A stretch of DNA of 64,000 bases from RYN-133 sp963785425 (GTDB taxonomy: Bacteria; Actinomycetota; Actinomycetes; Mycobacteriales; Jatrophihabitantaceae). The translations under genes and the position numbers were made by a program. The stretch lies in NCBI GenBank assembly GCA_963785425.1, contig CAWAVG010000003.1, forward strand, positions 248,001 through 312,000. The letters run 5' to 3'. Below the pieces are notes generated by a model. The model ran no database searches, had not been told where the DNA came from, and worked only from the letters and a program-made list of their open reading frames with translations. Below are positions 58,674 through 64,000 of the stretch, one piece after another (position 1 is the first letter of the stretch; every line of letters begins with the position of its first letter).

Positions 58674-59657
58674 TCAGCGGACGGTGATCGTCGACGACCC
58701 GTCGGACGGAACCAGCTCGCCGATCACTGGCGCACCGGGGATCTCGCCGGCGACGAGCAGGCCGCCGCTGGTCTGCGCGTCGGCGAGCAGCAGCAGTTCG
58801 TCCGAGTCGACCGCCGAGCCGTCGAGAGCCGGACGAACCCAGTCGAGGTTGCGCTTCGTGCCGCCGCTCACGAACCCGAGCGCAAGCGCGTCACGCGCGC
58901 CGTCGAGATACGGCACGGCCGACGCATCGATCACGGCAGACACGCCGGACGCACGGACGAGCTTGTACAGGTGGCCGAGCAGCCCGAAACCGGTCACGTC
59001 GGTCGCCGCACGCACTCCGGCGGCAAGAGCCGCGGCCGCCGCGTCGGCATTGAGCGCGGCCATCGTCTCGACGGCCTGCGCGAACACCTCGCCGGTCGCC
59101 TTGTGCCTGTTGTTGAGCACGCCGAGACCGAGGGGCTTGGTGAGCGTCAGCGGCAGCCCGGCCACCGCGGCGTCGTTGCGCAGCAGCCGGTTCGGGTCGG
59201 CGACGCCGGTGACCGCCATTCCGTACTTGGGCTCAGGGTCGTCGATGCTGTGGCCACCACCCACCGGGCACTGCGCGAGCGTCGCGACGTCGAAACCGCC
59301 GCGCAGCACCTCGGTCAGCAGTTCGGTCGCCAGCACGTCGCGCGGCCAGCCGACGAGGTTGATCGCGACGACCGGGCGCCCACCCATCGCGTACACGTCC
59401 GACAGCGCGTTAGCCGCCGCGATTCGACCCCAGTCGTAGGCGTCGTCGACGACGGGCGTGAAGAAGTCCGCGGTGCTGATCACGGCAGTGTCCGGTCCGA
59501 GCGCGACGACCGCGCCGTCGTCGCCGTCGTCCAGACCGACGATGAGACCCGCACCGTGCTGACCGCCCAGGCCCGCGACGACCTGCTCCAGCTCGCCCGG
59601 CGGGATCTTGCAGGCGCATCCGCCGCCGTGCGCGTACTGCGTGAGCCGCACATCCAT
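58674..59657 (-). CDS. selD: selenide, water dikinase (selenophosphate synthetase)
   Basis: Makes selenophosphate, the selenium donor for Sec-tRNA synthesis, from selenide and ATP. The 327-residue protein from ATG 59657 has the catalytic loop GGGCACKIPPGEL (Cys, not Sec, at the active position), then VALGPDTAVISTADFFTPVV and ALSDVYAMGGRPVVAINLVG, and TDVTGFGLLGHLYKL near 210, all standard SelD. The frame is open to 60047 but the extra part overlaps tRNA-Sec and selA and is shadow. Its ATG is only 23 bases from the divergent tRNA-Sec gene. Confidence 0.96.
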   Translation of the reverse strand: MDVRLTQYAHGGGCACKIPPGELEQVVAGLGGQHGAGLIVGLDDGDDGAVVALGPDTAVISTADFFTPVVDDAYDWGRIAAANALSDVYAMGGRPVVAINLVGWPRDVLATELLTEVLRGGFDVATLAQCPVGGGHSIDDPEPKYGMAVTGVADPNRLLRNDAAVAGLPLTLTKPLGLGVLNNRHKATGEVFAQAVETMAALNADAAAAALAAGVRAATDVTGFGLLGHLYKLVRASGVSAVIDASAVPYLDGARDALALGFVSGGTKRNLDWVRPALDGSAVDSDELLLLADAQTSGGLLVAGEIPGAPVIGELVPSDGSSTITVR

Positions 59658-59680
59658 ACCTCGACGGTACGGTGAGTGCC

Positions 59681-59773
59681 GGAGGCGTATGGGTGCCTGG
59701 TGGCCCTCCCGGTCTTCAAAACCGGTGAAGTCGAGTACCTCGGCTTGGCGGGTTCGATTCCCGTCCGTCTCCG
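59681..59773 (+). tRNA. selC: tRNA-Sec (anticodon TCA)
   Basis: A 93-base tRNA with acceptor strands GGAGGCG (59681-59687) and CGTCTCC (59766-59772) plus discriminator G 59773. The anticodon stem CCGGT-CTTCAAA-ACCGG has TCA, reading UGA. The TTCGATT T-loop (GCGGG-TTCGATT-CCCGT) and an enlarged variable arm fit the unusual Sec tRNA. CCA is not encoded. It reads UGA in fdhA, and lies between the two biosynthesis genes selD and selA. Confidence 0.93.
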
Positions 59774-59807
59774 CATGTGCCCGGCTGCGCTGGAGGGAGA
59801 GCGTCGG

Positions 59808-61088
59808 ATGACCGATCCACGCCGTCTCGTGCCACGAACAGACGCCGTGCTCGCCGATCCGCGGGTGGCCGCTGCAATCGCCCAGTTCGGACGCGCGCGC
59901 GTCAAGAACGCCGTCACGACCGGGCTGCAGATGGTGCGCGACGGCCGGTTGGCACCCGACGAGGTCGCCGACCGTGTCGTCGCCACGCTGGGCGAGCCGG
60001 CCACCTCGTTGCGTCGCGTGATCAACGCGACCGGCGTCGTGCTGCACACGAACCTCGGCCGGGCCGCGCTATCGGATGCAGCCCGCGACGCGCTGCAGAC
60101 GGCCGCCGGCTACGTCGACGTCGAGTACGACCTCGAGACAGGCGCCCGCGCCAAGCGAGGACGAGGAGCTCTCGCCGCTCTGACCCGCACCGTGCCGGCG
60201 GCAGGCGACGCGCTGATCGTCAACAACGGCGCGGCGGCACTCGTGCTCGCGACCACCGCGCTCGCCGCGGGCCGCGAAGTGATCGTCAGCCGCGGCGAAC
60301 TCGTCGAGATCGGCGACGGATTCCGGCTCCCCGACCTGATCACGTCCACCGGTGCGACGTTGCGCGAGGTCGGGACGACCAATCGGGTCACCCGCGCCGA
60401 CTACGCCCAGGCGATCGGCCCCCAGACCGGCGCCATCCTCAAGGTCCATCCGAGCAACTTCCGGATCGAGGGTTTCACCAGCGCCGTCCCGGTCCGCGAG
60501 CTTGCCACGCTCGGCGTCGCGGTGGTGGCCGACATCGGCAGCGGTCTGCTCGCCCCGCACCCGTTGTTGCCCGACGAGCCGGACGCCACGACCTCGCTCA
60601 CCGAAGGCTCCGACCTGGTCACAGCCAGCGGCGACAAGCTGCTCGGCGGCCCCCAGGCCGGGATCGTGCTCGGACGCGCCGAACTCGTGCAACGGCTGCG
60701 TCGCCATCCGCTCGCCCGCGCACTGCGGGTCGACAAGCTCACCCTCGCCGCGCTGGAAGCGACCCTCACCGCGGCGGCGACTCCGACCTGGGACGCGCTG
60801 GAGGCCGACCCAGACACCCTCCGCCTGCGCTGCGCGACGCTCGCCGAGGCGGTCGGCGGCAAGGTCGTGGCCGGCCGTGGTGTCGTCGGTGGCGGCGGCG
60901 CGCCCGGGTTGGAACTCGACGGCTGGGCCGTGGCCCTGCCGGCCCCGTACGCGCGAGTGCTCCGGTCGGGACGGCCCCCTGTGATCACGCGCGTCGAGCG
61001 CGACCGCTGCCTGCTCGACCTGCGCTGTGTTCCCGCGAACGAGGACACCCTCGTGCGCGACGCCGTGTTGCGCGCAGTCGACGCGTGA
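59808..61088 (+). CDS. selA: L-seryl-tRNA(Sec) selenium transferase
   Basis: PLP enzyme converting Ser-tRNA(Sec) to Sec-tRNA(Sec), usually a decamer. The 426 residues start MTDPRRLVPRTDAVLADPRV at the ATG at 59808, preceded by GGAGGGAG. Landmarks: RRVINATGVVLHTNLGRAAL near 65, VNNGAAALVLATTAL near 140, and the PLP-lysine segment TASGDKLLGGPQAGIVLG near 280. The frame is open upstream through the tRNA, which is impossible as coding and is rejected. Only 34 bases separate the tRNA and selA, so both may be co-transcribed. Confidence 0.96.
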   Translation: MTDPRRLVPRTDAVLADPRVAAAIAQFGRARVKNAVTTGLQMVRDGRLAPDEVADRVVATLGEPATSLRRVINATGVVLHTNLGRAALSDAARDALQTAAGYVDVEYDLETGARAKRGRGALAALTRTVPAAGDALIVNNGAAALVLATTALAAGREVIVSRGELVEIGDGFRLPDLITSTGATLREVGTTNRVTRADYAQAIGPQTGAILKVHPSNFRIEGFTSAVPVRELATLGVAVVADIGSGLLAPHPLLPDEPDATTSLTEGSDLVTASGDKLLGGPQAGIVLGRAELVQRLRRHPLARALRVDKLTLAALEATLTAAATPTWDALEADPDTLRLRCATLAEAVGGKVVAGRGVVGGGGAPGLELDGWAVALPAPYARVLRSGRPPVITRVERDRCLLDLRCVPANEDTLVRDAVLRAVDA

Positions 61089-61155
61089 CGGTCGGACGTG
61101 TGACGGCAAGCGCGCGATGGCAAACGTGTGATGGCAGCCGCATGAGAGCCGACGC

Positions 61156-62952
61156 ATGATGCACGTCGTCGCCACGGCCGGTCACGTCGATCACGGCAAG
61201 ACGGCCCTCGTCCACGCCCTCACCGGGATGGACCCCGACCGCTGGCCCGAGGAGCGCCGCCGCGAGCTCACCCTCGATCTCGGCTACGCGTGGACCGAAC
61301 TTCCCGACGGGTCGGAACTCGCGTTCGTCGACGTCCCCGGGCACGAGCGGTTCATCGCGAACACCCTCGCCGGGCTCGGACCGGTACCTGCGGTGCTCTT
61401 CGCGGTCGCCGCGGACGGTGGCTGGTCGGCCCAGTCCGAGGAGCACCTGCACGCCATCGATGCGCTCGGCGTCGCCCACGGAGTGCTTGCGGTGACGCGC
61501 ACCGACCTCGCCGACCCCGAGGCAGCAACGACACAATCACTCGAGCGCATAAGGCGATCCTCGCTCGGCGACGTGACCGCCGTGCCGGTGTCGGTCGTCA
61601 CCGGTCTCGGCCTGGCACAGCTGCGTGCGGCGCTCGCCGCGATGGTGGGGTCGCTGCCGGCGCCCGACCCGGACGCCCGGGTGCGGCTGTGGGTCGACCG
61701 GGCGTTCACGATCCGGGGCAGCGGCACCGTGGTCACCGGCACCCTCGCGGGCGGCACCGTTGCTCCGGGCGATCGGCTGCTGCTCGGGCGCCGTCCGGTC
61801 GTCGTCCGCGGTGTGCAGAGCCTCGGCCGCGACCGCGACCGGGTGAGCGCGGTCGCGCGCGTCGCGCTCAACCTGCGCGGCGTCGACCGCTCGGATGTGG
61901 CACGCGGCGACGTACTGCTCGCCGACGCTGCATGGCATCGCACGCGCGTCTTCGATGTGCGGATGGGTCTGGTCGGCGCGACCGAACGGTTGCCGACCCG
62001 CTTGACGATGCACGTCGGCACGCTCGCCGCGCCGGCGCACGTGCGACCCCTCGGCCCCGACACGGCGCGACTCACCCTGCAGCACGAGCTGCCCCTTCTC
62101 GCCGGCGATCGGGCCGTGCTGCGCGACAGCTCCCGCCACACAGTCGTGGCGGGTGTCGAGGTGCTCGACGCCGACCCGCCGCCCCTGCGCCGGCGGGGCG
62201 CCGCACGCGACCGGGCCGACCAGCTCGCCGAAGGCCGTCCCGACGCCTACCAGGAGATCGCGCGGCGCGGTGCCGTGCAGGAGGAGCACCTCGCCGTACT
62301 CGGCATCGAGGTGCCCGACCGCGACGGCCTGCACCTCCATGCCGGATGGGTGATCGCCGACCACCGGTGGCAGGACTGGGTCGCCGCGGCACCCGACGCG
62401 GTCGTGCAGTGGGCGGCCCAGCATCCGCTCGACCCGGCAATGCCGCGCGCCGTGCTCGCCCAGCGCCTTGAACTGCCCGATGACGAGCTGCTCGCGCCGG
62501 TGCTGGCCGACGCCGGGCTGGCCGACGGCGGTGGCCGGGTCGCGGCGTCGCTCGCCGTCACCCTCGGTCCTGCCGAGCGGGCGGTGCGCTCGATCGAGTC
62601 GTGGCTCTACGAGCACCCGTTCCACGCCCCCGACCGGGACGAGCTGCGCACGCTGGACCTGGGGCGGCGCGAGCTCGCGGCCGCGCAGAAGGCGAACCGG
62701 CTGCTCTGCATCGCCGACGACATCGTGCTGCTGCCCGACGCGATCGAGCTGGCGGTGAGTCGGCTGCGCGAGCTGCCGCAGCCGTTCACGTCGAGCCAGG
62801 CCCGGCAGGCCCTCAACACGACGCGCCGCGTAGCCATCCCCCTGCTGGAGTACCTCGACCGGGCCGGGCACACCGTCCGCCTCGACGAGTCGCGCCGCAC
62901 GATCGCCGGCACCGCGCCCTCGGACGCATCCCGCGCCGACACCGCGCCCTGA
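61156..62952 (+). CDS. selB: selenocysteine-specific elongation factor SelB
   Basis: GTPase that brings Sec-tRNA to the ribosome at a UGA followed by a SECIS. G1 is GHVDHGKTALVHALTG at residues 9-24, G3 DVPGHERFIANTL near 57, G4 TRTDLADPE near 112. Domains II and III are recognisable by RLWVDRAFTIRGSGTVVTGT near 180. The C-terminal winged-helix repeats (about 370-598, for example PFTSSQARQALNTTRRVAIP) bind the SECIS. 598 residues is normal. It lies 67 bases after selA; that gap contains short GTGACGGC/GTGATGGC direct repeats. Confidence 0.96.
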   Translation: MMHVVATAGHVDHGKTALVHALTGMDPDRWPEERRRELTLDLGYAWTELPDGSELAFVDVPGHERFIANTLAGLGPVPAVLFAVAADGGWSAQSEEHLHAIDALGVAHGVLAVTRTDLADPEAATTQSLERIRRSSLGDVTAVPVSVVTGLGLAQLRAALAAMVGSLPAPDPDARVRLWVDRAFTIRGSGTVVTGTLAGGTVAPGDRLLLGRRPVVVRGVQSLGRDRDRVSAVARVALNLRGVDRSDVARGDVLLADAAWHRTRVFDVRMGLVGATERLPTRLTMHVGTLAAPAHVRPLGPDTARLTLQHELPLLAGDRAVLRDSSRHTVVAGVEVLDADPPPLRRRGAARDRADQLAEGRPDAYQEIARRGAVQEEHLAVLGIEVPDRDGLHLHAGWVIADHRWQDWVAAAPDAVVQWAAQHPLDPAMPRAVLAQRLELPDDELLAPVLADAGLADGGGRVAASLAVTLGPAERAVRSIESWLYEHPFHAPDRDELRTLDLGRRELAAAQKANRLLCIADDIVLLPDAIELAVSRLRELPQPFTSSQARQALNTTRRVAIPLLEYLDRAGHTVRLDESRRTIAGTAPSDASRADTAP

Positions 62953-63080
62953 CCGCCCTGCTACTACCACCGCACCTGCGAAGGCCCAAGCCGCCACGCC
63001 GGGGAGGGTTGTCATTCTGTGTGTCATGTGTGACGGTTGATGCTTGTGTTGTTTCAGAGCAGTGACGTGAAAGGCGTGGC

Positions 63081-64000
63081 ATGAGCCGATTGTTGGGACA
63101 GCCGGGACGCGGTGCCGACGCCCCGACGACCTTCTTCGCGGACTGGTCCGCGGAGGAGATCGACGCGGCGCGCAGCGGTGCCGAGCAGCCGCCACGGCGT
63201 CGCCAAGTCGACTCAACGACAAGCCGACGAGTCGAGATGTGGCAGCGCTCCGCCCCGTTGCGGCGCCGCGCGCTGGCCCTGAGCACCCTGGCCGCGAGCG
63301 CGGCGGCGGTCGTCGTGTTCGCGCCCGGCCCGAGCGCGCAGGCCGACCCGTCCCCGCACACCTGGTACCGACTGCGGATGTGCGAGTCGAGCGACAACTA
63401 CAGGATCAACACCGGCAACGGCTACTACGGCGCCTACCAGTTCGACCTGTCGACGTGGCGCAGCGTGGGCGGCAGCGGGTACCCGAACCAGGCCTCCCCC
63501 GCCGAGCAGGACGCCCGCGCCCTGATGCTCTACCGCATGCGCGGCTGGCAGCCGTGGACGTGCGCGAGCATCCTCGGCCTGCACAACGACGCCGACGCCG
63601 GCTCCGGCCGCACGGGCGACATCCACATCGGCGGCTCGGGCGGCGGCTCGGGCGGTTCGCACGGCAGCCACTCCGGGATCCCGGCGTTCCCCGGCAGCCG
63701 CTGGTACCACTTCGGCGACTGGAACAACGACATCAAGCAGTTCCAGAATCAGATGCACGACCGCGGCTTCTTCCCGCCCGGCACGGGGCAGTACGGCCCG
63801 CTGACGCTGGCGATGGTCAAGCGGCTGCAGGCGCTCAACGGCCTGCCCGCGACCGGCTACATCGGACCGAACACGTGGCGTCTGGCCTGGACCGGCAAGT
63901 ACAGCAACCCGCCGGCGCATCACCCGACCCCCGCGCCGTCCCCGCGCCCGAAGCCCGCGCCGCGTCCGGGCTCGTCCGGCACCGCACCGGCCTTCCCGGG
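63081..64000 (+). CDS. secreted Rpf-like transglycosylase with peptidoglycan-binding domain (partial)
   Basis: Reads open to the window edge. From ATG 63081 (AAAGG upstream) it has a 60-residue polar leader, then a signal-like segment RRRALALSTLAASAAAVVVF with a likely cleavage after PSAQA. A Rpf/lysozyme-like domain follows: HTWYRLRMCESSDNYRINTG with the catalytic Glu, and GAYQFDLSTWRSVGGSG. After a Gly-Ser-His linker comes a PG_binding_1 domain (LTLAMVKRLQALNGLPATGY, then IGPNTWRLAW) and a Pro-rich tail. An internal ATG at 63237 would place the signal peptide at the N-terminus. It should cleave peptidoglycan outside the cell. No c-di-AMP riboswitch fold is evident in the 128 bases upstream. 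Confidence 0.88.
   Translation, partial: MSRLLGQPGRGADAPTTFFADWSAEEIDAARSGAEQPPRRRQVDSTTSRRVEMWQRSAPLRRRALALSTLAASAAAVVVFAPGPSAQADPSPHTWYRLRMCESSDNYRINTGNGYYGAYQFDLSTWRSVGGSGYPNQASPAEQDARALMLYRMRGWQPWTCASILGLHNDADAGSGRTGDIHIGGSGGGSGGSHGSHSGIPAFPGSRWYHFGDWNNDIKQFQNQMHDRGFFPPGTGQYGPLTLAMVKRLQALNGLPATGYIGPNTWRLAWTGKYSNPPAHHPTPAPSPRPKPAPRPGSSGTAPAFP

Noticed and set aside
59676..59807. A longer selA starting before 59808
   Set aside because: The upstream frame passes through the whole tRNA-Sec gene; the conserved SelA sequence and a good ribosome binding site begin at 59808.
59658..60047. A 457-residue version of selD
   Set aside because: The extra N-terminal part is antisense to tRNA-Sec and selA; normal SelD starts at 59657.
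62953..63080. A c-di-AMP (ydaO) riboswitch ahead of the Rpf-like gene
   Set aside because: Such elements often precede actinobacterial rpf genes, but I cannot find the paired arms or conserved core in these 128 bases.
1..64000. Insertion sequence or prophage
   Set aside because: No transposase, integrase or phage structural frames and no long terminal inverted repeats with target duplications were seen.

Overview
The window is about 64 kb of very GC-rich DNA with strongly third-position-G/C coding. It fits a soil- or freshwater-type actinobacterium (Actinomycetia). The gene order rpsP, KH protein, rimM, trmD, rplS, lepB, rnhB, DUF2469, yraN, comM, dprA is an actinobacterial signature, and DUF2510, CoxL form II and a Rpf-like transglycosylase support it. 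I cannot place it to genus. No transposase, integrase, prophage or CRISPR array is visible.

Layout. (1) 1-10.4 kb: conserved translation, secretion and DNA-uptake block on the minus strand, interrupted at 3.3-5.2 kb by a sulfotransferase and a beta-propeller-like gene. (2) 10.5-21.3 kb: ordinary metabolic and housekeeping genes: GH1 beta-glucosidase, MFS transporter, amidohydrolase, HIT protein, thrS, CapA-like lipoprotein, gamma-carbonic-anhydrase-like protein, scramblase-like DUF2510 protein, a membrane protein and a MobA/MocA-like nucleotidyltransferase. (3) 21.4-29.6 kb: a form II cox operon (MoxR ATPase, CoxE VWA, XdhC/CoxF, CoxS, CoxL, CoxM, CoxG) encoding a molybdenum hydroxylase and its maturation factors. 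(4) 29.6-45.8 kb: a large tellurium-resistance-type (Ter) cluster with two TerC/DUF475 membrane proteins, HAD phosphatase, a fused phosphoribosyltransferase-StiP protein, HpcH/HpaI aldolase-like enzyme, two tandem-TerD proteins with proline-rich linkers, a hemerythrin, two TerA-type proteins, four single TerD proteins and TelA. It is followed by a membrane Ser/Thr kinase. (5) 47.6-58.5 kb: MBL hydrolase, SIS protein, a three-subunit formate dehydrogenase whose large subunit has an in-frame UGA read as selenocysteine, cytochrome P450, NUDIX, DinB-like protein and a zinc alcohol dehydrogenase. (6) 58.7-63 kb: the complete selenocysteine kit: selD, tRNA-Sec, selA and selB. (7) 63.1 kb to the end: a secreted Rpf-like transglycosylase, cut by the window edge.

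How it fits together. The sel genes lie 3.5 kb from the formate dehydrogenase that needs them, so catalyst and decoding machinery form one functional neighbourhood. The MobA/MocA-like and XdhC proteins beside the cox genes are typical molybdenum-cofactor maturation partners. The Ter cluster combines calcium-binding TerD proteins, membrane TerC proteins and a putative nucleoside-like biosynthetic module (PRTase, StiP, HpcH, HAD), the arrangement known as a Ter-dependent stress response system.

The most unusual signals are these. A family of nested double inverted repeats (left-left-right-right arms) sits mainly at gene 3' ends, with unrelated arm sequences at different loci but the same architecture. 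One copy has landed inside the cox operon and appears to supply the start codon of coxE. Two single-base apparent frameshifts (coxG and the second tandem TerD) lie only 7.5 kb apart. A 20-codon mini-ORF bridges coxS and coxL with ATGA overlaps at both ends.
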